Below, in pieces: positions 11,303 to 22,841 of a stretch of DNA of 64,000 nt. Within the stretch, counting starts at the first letter, position 1. The number at the start of each line of letters is the position of its first letter. The stretch lies in NCBI GenBank assembly GCA_963281255.1, contig OY725488.1, positions 9,397,524 through 9,461,523 of the forward strand. Reading direction: 5' to 3'. The notes under the pieces were generated by a model, which made no database searches, had not been told where the DNA came from, and saw only the letters and a list, made by a program, of their open reading frames with translations. Source of the DNA: Aphrocallistes beatrix. Taxonomy: Eukaryota > Porifera > Hexactinellida > Sceptrulophora > Aphrocallistidae. A program made the translations under genes and the position numbers.

Positions 11303-11851
11303 TAGAACTAACTATTGTTTTGAAACTAAACTATTGTTATTGTTATTTATTCTTGATTTGATATTGAATTATAATACATTTGTCCACTGTCTTTTCTAAT
11401 GTTAATTATAAACCTTTTGTTCTGCTGTACACTCTGAAAGATCTAAGATTAGAACTATGATGTCCAGTGGTGGATTGAGCTACTTAGGCGGCCTTGGCAA
11501 GTTTCTCGATAGTGGCCCACGGGACGGTTTGATCGGACCACTGACAACCAGTCCACCTGTCCATCGACCCACCGCGCTTCTGCCCGTTGTCTCGATTGCC
11601 CAATCCTCCCAAACAAGATCCCGACTGTTCCACTGTGATTAGATAGAAATTATTCTTTCCGTTGTACACTCCAGAATAATCTTAATTGAATTCTGTAATG
11701 CGAGTCTTTAGTTCAGTGTTGATTCTATGGATTTGTGTCGATTTCAAGACTGGGAGTTTAGTGTATCGATTGTTGGTAATTTATTTATTTATTTGAACAT
11801 AGTTAATGGATTTATTTTCAAAATTGTTGAGACGATTGTGCTCTTGATACG
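11303..11851. other. NHL-AKR spacer, unit 2
   Basis: No confident gene. The 61-codon ORF 11457-11642 (MMSSGGLSYLGGLGKF...) is open here and in unit 3 but interrupted in unit 1 and largely deleted in unit 4; I treat it as part of an old repeat. Confidence 0.35.
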
Positions 11852-12049
11852 CATACTTGTCAACTGTCCTGTTTTTGTCGGGACGCCCCGCTTTATTTTA
11901 CTCTTCTATCGAGGTAATCATTACGAGTGTCTCGATTATAAATCAACTTTCCTTATTTTGTCCTACAATTTTGTATTCTATCTATGTATAATTGTGTTCC
12001 GCGGAATTCAATGGTGCGTCCTGTTTTAACCAAAGTTCAAGTTAGCATG
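11852..12049. repeat. CATACTTG-type MITE, copy b
   Basis: Unit 2 copy of the roughly 200-bp element described at 3032-3228, with the same ends. Confidence 0.55.
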
Positions 12050-12298
12050 AATGGATGCGGAACTATACATTTGTTAATCATTTTCGTTCATGTAATGGGC
12101 TTTGTTACAGTTTTTCAATTTTGGTTCCTGCAGCGCTTTATTTTCAATTTTACTGTTCTCTAGTAACTAACTATTTCATGTTTTCACTATTTCAAATATC
12201 TCAATTAATAATCAAATCTTTCAATGAGGAATCTATTATTTGAATCTCAATCTTCTGAGTTATCTTTTCTCTCAGACAGAATTATGAATTGTACAGTG

Positions 12299-12374
12299 AA
12301 TTGTACAGCGCACTTGAACATATTAATATGGAATCTGCGCTATATAAATGTATATTATTATTATTATTATTATT
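12299..12374 (+). repeat. Retroposon-like tail with (ATT)n replacing AKR start
   Basis: The text GCGCACTTGAACATATTAAT..GCGCTATATAAATGT followed by (ATT)n is the typical 3' tail of many SINE/LINE-derived repeats. It replaces the first 16 codons of AKR exon 1 that are present in units 1, 3 and 4. No target duplication is evident, so this looks like a replacement rather than a clean insertion. Confidence 0.55.
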
Positions 12375-13324
12375 AGTGGGACTGGGCACCTGGCTGTCAG
12401 AGCCAGGAAAGGTTTCGGACGCAGTGCGCATCGCTATTGACGCCGGATACAGACACATCGACTGCGCGGCTGCCTACGGAAATGAAAAAGAGGTCAGTTC
12501 TAGATCCATCAGATTGTCTCACTGAGAATTCCACCCACAACGGTAACTATGGAAACGAATATTTGAACGATAAACGAATCGATAGGCGCTCTGCAGTCAG
12601 AGTTGCCCGCGTGCCGAAATTTGTAACCGCGGCCCTCAATTTACATTAACCCGCAACTAAATTATTCGGCCCGCTAGAAGTCCGCATACATATTTTTGGC
12701 CCACGTTGTAAGTTACTAACTATAGAGAGACACTTAGGGAATCCTTTTATGGGAGTGAGTTTCTACAAACACAACTAAGTGGAAACTAACAAAGTCCCAT
12801 TTACGTAAGTATTCCTTAATTGGTACCTCGTGACAATTAAAGACATCGTCTCGGTTGTCATCCCCGGGAGTCCTGCCAAGATTTCCGCCCTGCGGATCCC
12901 ACAAACTATTATATTCGGCCCTCACGGCCTGCGTGCAACTCTGACTCTGCTAGCACTGAACCTTCCACCTATCTAAGCTGCATTGAAACAGGTGGGGATC
13001 TCACTGAAAGAGAAGCTAGGCTCTGTCTGTGAGAGGAAGGACGTCTGGGTGACCTCGAAGCTGTGGAACACGAAACACGCGCCAGAAGACGTCGTCCCCG
13101 CTCTGAAGCGCTCCCTCTCCGACCTCCAGCTGGACCTCTTCCTGATGCACTGGCCCACCGGCTTCTCCAAGTCCGACGAGATGGTCCCCTGCAACGAGGA
13201 CGGGACTGTGAAGTACTCTGCTGTCCACTACCTGGACACTTGGAAGGCTATGGAGGAGTGTGTGAGTCTGGGACTGACTAGGCACATCGGAGTGTCCAAC
13301 TTCAACCTGAAGCAGATAGAGGAG
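12375..13324 (+). pseudogene. AKR1A1-like fragment (unit 2), start lost
   Basis: Exon 1 survives only from VGLGTW onward (to 12492); the start codon region is replaced by a retroposon-like tail. Exon 2 (12992-13324) lacks 9 bp, removing the EQL of LQLEQLDLF. Exon 3 is absent. Together this is the most damaged AKR copy and is very unlikely to give an enzyme. Confidence 0.85.
12598..12943. mobile_element. hAT-type MITE in AKR intron 1, unit 2
   Basis: Unit 2 copy of the element at 3735-4079, with CAGAGTTGC and GCAACTCTG ends. The left target duplication is mutated (CTCTGCAGT), the right one still reads ACTCTGCT. Confidence 0.75.
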
Positions 13325-13405
13325 GTTTGTGTTTCCATCAGATGAGTTGGGAGAAAGGGAACTTTCGTTTCGATTTAAGATTTCCACAATTCTTTGTGCT
13401 AAAGT

Positions 13406-14120
13406 GTGATCAATTGTGTTGATTTTTAAATTTTTTAAAAAGCCTTATTTTGGACAAAGTATTTATCTTTTCTATTCTCCGCCTAAACTCCTCCAAAGGA
13501 GCTTAGGTGCTTTTAGTTGGAAAATTGAAAAGTTTTATAAGTAATTTGTCCAAAATGGAGCCCCAGCATTTGTCCGAATTTCCGAATTGCGTTAACTGTC
13601 ATTTGTCCGAATCGATTTAAAAAAAATATTGTCACTTATCTGAATTGGAACGCTGCATTTTTCAGATTTTCTTTTGCTGGCGTTTGTCAGAATAAGTTTT
13701 GCAGAGTTCTGACTTTCTCAGAATGCGAATGCTACTCTAGTTTCGTGAGAAGGTTGAGTGGCATTTAGTATTTTTTAGAATGAATTGGAGATTAAAAGTC
13801 AACATTTTGGAGATGATATATTAAAAAGGTGTGAAAGGGAACTTTTTTAGTTCGAAATATTGTCCAATTGTGTGTAGAATTGACATTTTAATTTCGTGAC
13901 GAGGTGGTTGAGTGCCATCTGCTAAAAATCCTATTCTGACAAGCGCCAGCAAAGGAAATTCTGACTAACGACTACTTCAAGATTCTGAAAAATGCAGCGT
14001 CCCCATTCGGACAATCACAGTCAACCAAAATATTGATTCGGACAAGTGACAAATTAGAAATTCGGATAGATGCATGCGTCCCATCCAAAGTATGAAAGTT
14101 TCAAAATCAACACAATTGAC
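13406..14120. repeat. Foldback repeat in AKR intron 2, unit 2
   Basis: Inverted-repeat element as at 4551-5305, bounded by GATCAATTGTGTTGATTTT and AAAATCAACACAATTGACC. Confidence 0.55.
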
Positions 14121-14733
14121 CGAACCTTTACCTTTTTTAAATTGTAAAGTCACATCTAGTCATCGATAGAATTACATTGCGAAAATAATTAATTCCAATT
14201 CATTAGCATTGAGACTCCTTTTCCATATATATTTAGTTCTGGTTTTATGGAAATTTTATTTAGAATGAGAAAATCTTAAAATCTATTATATTTTGTACAG
14301 TAAGTGGAATTCATTCAAAACTGCGATACCAAAACTTCATGAATCTCATAGGCGTCGTGACAATTCCAAATTCCTATTATGTCAGGTCATATATCTGACT
14401 TGTTGTGACATGTCTAATCGCTCAGATTACTGAGTCTGATTCGCCAATTTTCATGAATTGATCCTTAAATTCCAATCAAATTATCGTATTGAGTCATCAT
14501 AATTATCTCTCTTTTCGTTGCATTCCTATTTGGTTGTTAATCGTACTGTGAATACAACTCATTATCTATGTTCCATCTCAGCATACGTTCTTATTCTCCA
14601 TAGTTGTTGCTATGCTACTCACCCTGGTTACAACATCACAGCTAAATTATGCAGTGTACAGTGAAACAAGACACCATCCTGCAAAGTAACTAGTTCATTA
14701 TGAACAAGACTGAGATTCTATCTCTACGAGCTA
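14121..14733. other. SPHK upstream region, unit 2
   Basis: No gene. Conserved with the other units, most strongly in the last 250 bp before the kinase ATG. Confidence 0.35.
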
Positions 14734-14971
14734 ATGGCTAACATCAGAGAATGCACCAGTCCTCTCTTCGACTGTCACCGAATCCTGTACACTCAGCCTC
14801 TCCTCCGCTCCGATGGCAGAGACCCTGTCTCCTCCATTCTCTTCTCCTCGCGTCTCTCGCTGCCCGAGGGGAGCGTGCAGAAGGAGAACATTCAGTTCGA
14901 CGATCTGGTAGGTGTGAAAATGACGAAGAGGCGTTTGAAAGGGGGAGTGTCCCCCTGACTGACTGTCTGCG
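14734..14971 (+). pseudogene. Truncated sphingosine kinase, unit 2
   Basis: Only about 79 codons of the N-terminus remain. One C is missing from the run near 14951 (TCCCCCTGAC), which shifts the frame, and homology ends at about 14971 (GACTGTCTGC then unrelated DNA). No catalytic motif is retained. Confidence 0.85.
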
Positions 14972-15641
14972 GGTAGTAAATCATCAAAAAACCATCCATA
15001 GTTTTAGATAGTTTAGTTCGCATCACAAATGTAGCATTGCTTGAAGGGCACAGTGCGGACCTACCTCTTGAAAAGAAATCTTCGTATTCCTTAAAGTAAA
15101 CGAAGTAGTCTAGTGCGAGGAAACTAAGAAGCTCTAGTATCATTGTAAAGTGATCTCCATCTGGTTCTATCCAATTAATACCCCGGTTCACGATGTTTTT
15201 TTCGTACTGATTTAGCTCATTATTCGAGCAGCTCATCATATATACACAATGTAGGCAACTTATTTCCAATTTTCATTATATACCGTAGTTACTTTTAGAT
15301 TATGGTAATTCCTTATACTTATTCGAGTTTTATACCTGACAACTAATCACAGTCAATCTTCTAGACGCATAACTAAATTCCCCTGGATGCAAATATGTTT
15401 ATTTAAATTTTTTTTAAAATTTGCTCACTGGCTCCACTTGTCCGCTATATATCATATATTGACATTTCGTTTGTTCATCTTGCCTATCAACCATCATAAT
15501 TTTGCTTGTAATACGAGAAATCTAAAGATAAACTGTCAAAATGACAAATAAACTCAAGTGTTTCGAGACTCCTTGAAATTCTTTGAATGACATTAATGAA
15601 TACAATTTAAACCATGACAAGCACGAATAATATGCTACAGT
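14972..15641. other. Unassigned DNA after the unit 2 break
   Basis: Start of the unrelated insert between units 2 and 3. A minus-strand ORF (14892-15269, 125 codons, with stretches like EYEDFFSRGRSALCPSSN) overlaps the breakpoint and matches nothing I recognise; it might be a worn transposon fragment. Nothing else seen. Confidence 0.3.
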
Positions 15642-16391
15642 CAGGGTCATTTTTGTGAACCACCAGGGGAGCTAAAAATCTGTTCATAATAGAGTTTCTT
15701 TATATTAAGCAAAATTGAATCAGTACAAATCATGTCTAAATAAAACCCCCCACAGACGGGATGGAAGTGTGCTTCCAAATCTCATAAGTCACCTTAAGTC
15801 ACCTTTATTATACTTAAGTAATCAATTCCAGTCCATGTTGTTAAAAGTTATTTTATGATCGAATTGATTGATCGTAGCATATAACACACTTTAGTTGTTG
15901 TTAACAATCAAATGATAGACTCAAAATAGCAGTATTCAATCATTTATATGAAATAGAATCGTGTGAATGGCATTATAAAAGGCTGATAAATGGTTGGTTG
16001 TCATACAAACCAATGAATTTCAATCACAAATAGTTCTTTTGATTGTATGCATAAGTCACTACTATTCTATTCCAATGTATTTGCATTATACAATAATCGA
16101 ATTTGATTGGCCAGCACATTTTGTCACCTATCTCGGCGAGGTGTGAACACCGAGGTGCACATCTCCATATCACTTTGCACCTCCTGTAAAAATTTCAAGA
16201 CGATATCTCTTAAACTCCGGTCAGGACACGAATTTCGGACGGCCGGCCGACCGGAACATCCTCATTTTAGTACTGTACATCCTATACTAATACTATATAT
16301 AGGAAGCACACTAAAAATAAAATTGAGACCAGGAGGTTAGTTCATAATAAACGATTAATCAGATTAAGCGGGTTCATAATAAGCGACCCTG
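15642..16391. mobile_element. TIR element, about 750 bp
   Basis: Begins CAGGGTCATTTTTGTGAACC and ends GGTTCATAATAAGCGACCCTG-like, giving roughly 20-bp imperfect inverted ends. No transposase ORF is visible and no clear target duplication. It ends about 140 bp before the conserved upstream block of the chimeric gene. Confidence 0.5.
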
Positions 16392-16527
16392 AAAGTATTC
16401 AATATTTTCCATTAAATAGTTGATAAAAATATCTGGACAAATGGACTAAATCCATGGACGGCATGTCACAGAGCCAAACATTATTATTGAACCATAAACT
16501 AACTCGAGTTTTAATTTATGCTTTATG

Positions 16528-16591
16528 TGATTGATCTACGTATTCAGTTATATTCTCTTATTGATATTAGTTCGTATTCGTATCGATTATA
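16528..16591 (+). promoter_or_regulatory. NHL-family type 5' region before the Deltex chimera
   Basis: TGATTGATCTACGTATTCAG through ATATTAGTTCG just before the ATG matches the region before the four NHL genes (for example 1163-1220 and 30470-30528). The chimera therefore inherited the regulatory context as well as the coiled coil. Co-expression is inferred. Confidence 0.5.
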
Positions 16592-18771
16592 ATGGCCACA
16601 CCGTTATCAGCAGAATCATTGCTGGGAGAGGAGAGGGTGGAGAGAGAGTTGGAGGAGTTGAGGAGTCAGGTGCAGAGAGAGAAAGAGAAAGTGAGAAGCT
16701 ATTTCCATCAGCTCCACCTGCTGCTAGCAGCTAGAGAGGAAAGTGTGTTGCAAGAGCTAGATGAGATTGTAGATCGAGTGAGAGCAGAGTTGACAGAGAA
16801 GAGAGCTCTCCTCCAACAGCTGAACACAGCTCGAGAGGGTCTGGAGAGAGATCTCACAGAGAACAAGTTGAGAGAGCTGCTTCAGAAACATCAGCGTGAT
16901 CTGGAAGATGAAATAGGAAAGGTGATAGGGGGAGAAGGAGTGGCAGTTGGGTGGGTAGAGGTGGAGTGGAATGTGGAGGAGTAGAAGTGTCAGTGAGTGA
17001 TGTGTGTAAAGTTGTCTGTCTGAAGGAAAAACCTGTGCAGCGTGTGGACTATCCTGTGAAAGTACGTCCTGTCTGGTCTCGTGTTACTGGAGGGAAAGTT
17101 CTTGATCAGATTTATGATGCCAGCCCACGACACATAAGCACAGGTTCGTTCCTTGATCCCCAACTGTTGAAAGACATTATGGTCACCTCTCATGAAGCAT
17201 CAAGTCAAGCCATATTAACCGACGACAAGTGCCATAGCACTACTCTCACTAGCTGTGAAGAAGTTCTATTTTCACATCAAGCTCTCGAGACTATTATTCA
17301 GTTCCATGACAAATATGCCTGCGTTGTTAGCCTCCCTCAGGGAGGTCGTTACCAAGATGTCCAATCTATCAAACAACTTAACCTGAAAGTTATACGATGC
17401 CTAAGTCAGGAAAGTGTCCTTACTTTGATTGCAGTTAATAAAGAACTTATTAAATGCGCACTAAGAAAACTAACCGAGGAGTTCGGCAAACTTGGCTACC
17501 TCCCTCCCTGCAATGGTGTTCCTATCATGAATGAAGCACTTAAAAGTGCTCTTGAAGTTGAGGCACAAGGACAAAAATCAAATAACGTACTTGCATCCCT
17601 GACTTATCGTTCTGGTATCAAAATAAAGATCAAACATATGAAAGTAGACGATGGACAATGGGATGCAGTTTTGAAGTCTGTAGATTCAAACTCAATTTGT
17701 TCGACGAGACTAGATAATATGACCATAACTGATGCATTTGGGCCAAATATTATTGAAAAAGACAGTCGTAGCACTGCAAGGACTGCGGATAAGCTGGAAA
17801 ACTGGCACTTTTATGTTGTCAAAAGTCAAAAAATAAAATACTGCAAGAAATTAATTTGCCTTGTCGTCCCAGGCTGGAGTCCGACCTACTTCAAAGGTAG
17901 TCATTTTAAACAGAGCTTAGCATCAGTTCTAGAATTCTGTAACAAAGCTGGTCTGAATTCCATTGCATTCCCAGTGATTGGTCACGAATCGAAGAAGATT
18001 CCGATCCCAATATCTGCTCAAGCACTGCTCCAAGGAATCAATGAATTTTCAGCTAATATCCAATCTCCTAACCTCCGAAACATAGACATTTTCATCTCAA
18101 GAGATACTCAAATATGCTCATTTCTGTGTCACTTTGTCACTCCCATTCAGAACCGAATCAACCAGTCCAAAAATGGTGAAAAGCTTGCAAGTGCAGAATC
18201 TGTGGAAGGAGAAGAGGATAGATGCTCGATCTGTTTGGACTGGCTTAACTCAGATGTGGACCCTATCCGCCAATTGACTAAATGCAGACATGAGTTTCAT
18301 GAAAGCTGTATTATTCGTGCCATCGAGGTAAACCCGATGTGTCCACTATGCAAGACCCCATTGGGCATCCAGCAAGGGAATCAACCCCCAGGGGGAACAA
18401 TGTCGTATGCTATCGGTTTCAACTCGTTACCAGGTTACCCTGGAGTCGGATCAATCACAATTAAGTACCACGTTCCAGGTGGAATACAGAACGAAGCGCA
18501 TCCAAATCCAGGGGTACCCTACATGCCAACTAGCAGAACTGCCTACCTTCCAAATAACGACAAAGGAAGGAAAGTGCTGGGCCTCCTTCAGCTTGGATTT
18601 GACCGAGGTCTCATCTTCAAAGTCGATACTTCAAGGACACTTGGAATTGATAACGTGATTACTTGGAATAACATTCACCACAAGACATCGACTTCAGGCA
18701 CGCATGGCTATCCGGATGAGAAGTACTTGGATAGAGTACTCGCAGAGCTAAAAGACGAAGGTATCCAGTAA
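16592..18771 (+). CDS. Coiled-coil / macro-like / RING / Deltex-C E3 ligase chimera, frameshifted
   Basis: The first 130 codons (MATPLSAESLLGEERVERE...) are nearly identical to the coiled coil of the NHL genes. One G is missing near 16975-16980 (GAGGAG where paralogues have GAGGGAG), giving an immediate TAG at 16981-16983. The rest of the linker continues in another frame, open from 16951 to 18771. After the shared GGK..LDQI, the propeller is replaced by about 160 residues of unknown fold, a divergent macro-like domain (ORF residues about 215-395, SIAFPVIGHESKK), a C3HC4 RING (C425, C428, C445, H447, H450, C453, C464, C467) and a Deltex C-terminal domain (470-603, GIQ.GNQPPGG, HPNPG, TAYLPNN, ITWNNIHHKTS). 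Macro + RING + DTC resembles vertebrate DTX3L; such proteins transfer ubiquitin and can act on ADP-ribosylated targets. The frameshift may be an assembly error, a recent mutation, or avoided by an internal start. Confidence 0.8.
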
Positions 18772-20230
18772 CCAACCAACCGGACTACACTTGCAAGTAT
18801 TCTGGTAATCTCAGTCTCTACCCCTAACTTGTGAAACTTTATTTTTACTGCTAAAATTATATCGTTATATTTTTGATGATACCAAGTCTTGACTTTAACT
18901 TGTTGTCCGAAGTACTTCAAGTTAGATCATAATAGGCATCTTTGTTTGAGGTATCACATCACTAAGATGCTTAGAAGCGTCTTCATAAATGGACAGAAAT
19001 GTACCCTTAAAAGAGGCTCGAATGGAACTCTTTCTCAATCATATCATTAATACAATTGGGCATATTTCTTATTTTTCACCCAGAAACATTCTCTCCATAA
19101 TTGCTTTTAAAATGGAGAATCAAAACTTTCGAATCGAATTTGAAAATATTGAAAGTAAAATTATTTCACAGCATTTCTAAATATCAATTAAAATTAAACA
19201 GAAGATCGCCTCTTGCGTTCTCTCTAGTTTCTTCTTGAATTCAAAATAAGGGAACATCATTCCTCCCCAAAACATACCTGCTGCATTTTTGAATTTTTCT
19301 TTTATTACCCGTATAAATAGCGACGTCAACCCTAAATCCTTACTATTAAAACTCGATTAATGTATATATATTTATATATTTATTTATATATATATATATA
19401 TATCTGTAACGAATTGATTGAAGAAACTGGCTGGCACAGAAAGCTAATTTTTGGCATGTGGGAGTCTTTTGGCTATGGCTCCAGTAAGTTCTGGGCTCAG
19501 ACCAAAATGTCGACTCATCATGGAATTATGACGTCATTGTAACATTTTAAAAAGTTAAGCAACACAGTTATTCGGGCATAACTCAGCTATTATAGGAGAT
19601 AAAAGGCTGAAATTTTGATAGAATCTGTATACTAACACGTCTCACATATGATGCAACTATCATCAAAAAATGATGACTCATCACTTTGCTATGACGTCAT
19701 CATTACTCATCAAAATTTTAAAAATTGACAAATTTGGTGTTTTTTCGTGTGATATCGATTTTAAAACTAAGATGGACATATTTAGAGATGATATCTCCCT
19801 TATAATTAACCAATGTCACCTCCAGGCGACCGAAGGGAGCCTCCGGCGGACACGAAGTGTCTGCCAGCCGCGCAGCGCAAGCAAGCGAAGCGCGCTTGTG
19901 TTTAATATTACGCATCGCTAATTATCTGGGATTCTATTGGGATGAGACAAATGTTGCCATATCATGAACAAAGTTCATAGATTTGACTATTTTCATGAAC
20001 TTTTGACTTGTGGCATAAATATGAAATAAACATCTTACTTTTAGCATGAACTTTGCATGAACCTTTCATTTTAACATAATCATAGCATGAACCTTTTTTA
20101 GTCCTGCCAAGATTTCCGCCCTACGGATCCAAACTATTATATTCGGCTCGCACGGCCCGCGGGCCGATAAGAAAAGTCGGCAGCCCGCGTGCAACTTTGA
20201 GAAGGAAAATTAAATTAGAGGCTAAAATGG
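18772..20230. other. Repeat-rich spacer
   Basis: No gene. There is a (TA)n microsatellite near 19363-19402. Two related segments at about 19505-19550 and 19672-19725 each contain TATGACGTCAT with a TTTTAAAAA tract. About 19820-19915 is GC-rich (AAGCAAGCGAAGCGCGCTTG), a stretch also found inverted inside the hAT element at 32595-32680. TGAAC-containing degenerate repeats run through 19955-20100. A fragment of the AKR-intron hAT MITE lies at 20105-20200. Confidence 0.4.
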
Positions 20231-20231
20231 T

Positions 20232-21025
20232 GCTAGGACACCTTGCCGAAAGGACATCTCGCCGAAAGACATCTTGCCGAAAGACATCTCGCCGAAAAGA
20301 CATCTTGCCGAAAGACATTGTACCGAAAGGACATCTTGCCGAAGGGGACATTGTGCAGAAAACCATTGAATATTATTAAGTGTTAAGAAGTAATAACAAG
20401 AAAAACAAAAATATTAGAAAGATAAGTTTTGTGATATGCCGCGCAGATATTCTAGATGTGGAATGTATATATATTCATCAACCATCTTCTCTAAACGCTT
20501 GTTTAATTGGAGGTACTTCTTCTTTGATTGGGGCAGTTGATGTCCGCTTCTAACTTTTTCCAAGGTAATTTCACTATCTCTGTTCCATAATAATTTTCCA
20601 AATTAGTTTGGAGACAGAAGGATGAGTTGTATTTATTCTAATATCAAAAGCCCTATGCTAACCCTCTACAGAATTATTCGTCCGTGGAAGAGCTCGTTTC
20701 ACTCTATCTCCAGTTCGATTGGAAATAAAGGGCGACGTCTTCTTCCATGATGTTCTAAACCTATCCATGTCTTCTCAAAATAATGGAGAAAATCGCTTAA
20801 GTCATCAACTAGCTCATCAGATAGTGAATCGATAAGTTCTTCATAACATGCTTTCCGGATTCTCATTGTAATAATAAGTAATCATCAAACCACATACTTT
20901 CGGCAAGATGTCCTTTCGGCAAAATGTCCTTTCGGCAAGATATCTTTCGGAAAAATGTCCTTTCGGCAAGATGTCTTTCGGCAAAATGTCTTTCGGCAAG
21001 ATGTCTTTCGGCAAGGTGGGCGGAC
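20232..21025. mobile_element. Element with inverted arrays of a CCGAAAGACAT motif
   Basis: The left end (20237-20345) holds about seven tandem copies of a 15-16-bp motif TTGCCGAAAGACATC. The right end (20899-21018) holds about eight copies of its reverse complement (CTTTCGGCAAGATGT). The roughly 550 bp between has no convincing ORF. Subterminal repeat arrays in opposite orientation are a transposase-binding layout, so this is probably a non-autonomous DNA transposon. Exact ends not determined. Confidence 0.6.
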
Positions 21026-21259
21026 ACGAGCTAAAATGTTTATAAAAGTAATTGAATCTAATTGCAAAGGCTCGAATCTAGAACCATTAAAACTGTAATT
21101 ATGAATTCAATGGTTTTCTTAACATATTGTGATAATTATATTGCATAATTGCAATATAATTATCTCAATTTAAATGCAAAACAAAAATTATTTTCACAGT
21201 GTGTATGTGATAATATTCATTAATTACTTTGTTATACTTGTGTTATATATATACTCAAG

Positions 21260-22312
21260 CATAGCCTACTCTAATAATGCCTCACAGTAGACTGAAAATC
21301 ATGGACTAGGGATGAAGTAGTAGCCGAATGGATTAATACACGATTAGCTTAAAATCGTTAACCATGCAGAATAGGCATTAGGAATGTATTAACAGTATAT
21401 ATAAACATGGTATCAAAGTACATATATCCGTTGTCAAAATTTCGATTAGTCATCATATCATTGCGGAACAGGTCATTCTAAAGACAATTTTAGCGATTTT
21501 CGAAGCTGTTTTAACCCTATTTCTAAATGGTATTAATTTGTGATATTTGTGTAGAACCAAGATTAGTATGAGTTGATTTGGAAAATTTATGGTTTTTCAA
21601 TGGAATGTTGTTACATTTCTGCGTTGCTATGGTAAAGCATTTTGGTTAGTTTGGGTCATTTCGTGTAAACTGTAGTAACTAGATCTTCAAATTTGATCGT
21701 GTTTGATAGGCAATGGACTACTTCCTATTAGGTGATAATACAACTTGAACTTCTAAATTCGACGAGTTTTGAGTTATTGGCTGATTTTAAGAATGTGACC
21801 AAAACACTAAATTGTCGCATAACTCTATAGTCTGTGAATTTAGAAGTTTAAATTGTATTATTACCTAATAGGAAGTAGCCAAATACCTACCAAATACGAA
21901 CAGATTTGAAGACCTAGTTCTTACAGTTTGCAGGATATGGCTCAAAGTGATCAAAATGCTTTATCATAGCAACGTAGGAATGTAACAACATTCCATTGAA
22001 AAAATCAACTCGTACTAATCTTAGTTCTACACAAAAATTACACCTTAATAACATTTAGAAGTAGGCTTAAAAAAGCTTAGAAAATTGCCAAAATCGTGCT
22101 TAAAATGACCTGCTGCGCAATGATATGATGACTAATCGAAATTTTGACAACGGATATATGTACTTTGATACCATGTTTATAAATGCTGGTAATACATTCT
22201 TAATGCCTATCCTACATGATTAACGATTTTTAGGCTAATCGTGTATTAATCCATTCGGCTATTACCGCATCCTTGGTTATTTTACTGTGAGGCATTATTA
22301 GAGTAGGCTTTG
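21260..22312. mobile_element. P-type MITE, near-perfect 1-kb palindrome
   Basis: The ends CATAGCCTACTCTAATAATG and CATTATTAGAGTAGGCTTTG are inverted and flanked by the 7-bp duplication ACTCAAG (21253-21259 and 22313-22319). The inverted arms extend inward for several hundred bases each (for example GATTAGTCATCATATCATTG near 21450 and its complement near 22120), so almost the whole element can form one hairpin. Termini and 7-bp duplications match the THAP-containing element at 25079-26856. Confidence 0.8.
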
Positions 22313-22745
22313 ACTCAAGTTAATCAAGAATTATCTGAGGTACAATGTCACAAGATCGCTTGATTATTTTGGCTCGATTGAGTATTGAGCTTGAACTAGC
22401 TGGAGAGATCGATTTTAGAGAGGTAATAAAAGCCTTTGCTCGTAAGAAAGCGAAAAAGACATTATTAACTGTCTAGTTGGTATTTGTAATATACTTAATT
22501 TAACTCTAGTGTCCATCACTTTCAATCACTCCCTTTTATTATTCACCAAAATTATGCGACTATGCTGCGCATAACTTTTATAATTTTGTATAGAGGGGGC
22601 CCATCGATACGAGCAGCCCCGGAGCCTTTTGATTCTCTCGGCGACCCTGCTCTGCATCAAAATGACTGCACTACATCTTATTATAATCCAATTCGAGTAT
22701 TAATCCTTTGATTAATGTTATTAAGATATGGATTTAGTGCTCTCC

Positions 22746-22753
22746 TATAAATA
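22746..22753 (+). promoter_or_regulatory. TATA box (TATAAATA)
   Basis: A good match to a TATA box lies 96 bp upstream of the stand-alone NHL gene start, at a distance that would allow a short 5' UTR. Confidence 0.45.
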
Positions 22754-22841
22754 GACACGATACACAATCTCTATCATTTATCTAAGCTAGCTACTCTCCT
22801 TTCTTACTAGCAATAGATTGAACTATATTTATAGTATCAGA

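Noticed and set aside
11457..11642. 61-codon ORF MMSSGGLSYLGG... repeated in units 2 and 3
   Set aside because: Interrupted in unit 1 and mostly deleted in unit 4, and bounded by repeated GTTGTACACTC; more likely an old repeat than a gene.
14892..15269. Minus-strand 125-codon ORF as a gene
   Set aside because: It spans the duplication breakpoint, so its C-terminal end is antisense to the broken kinase; at most a transposon scrap.
19363..19542. 60-codon ORF over the (TA)n tract
   Set aside because: Starts inside a microsatellite and shows no protein features.
20237..20345. CRISPR-like short repeats
   Set aside because: Motifs are 15-16 bp with no unique spacers and have an inverted partner array, as expected of transposon ends.
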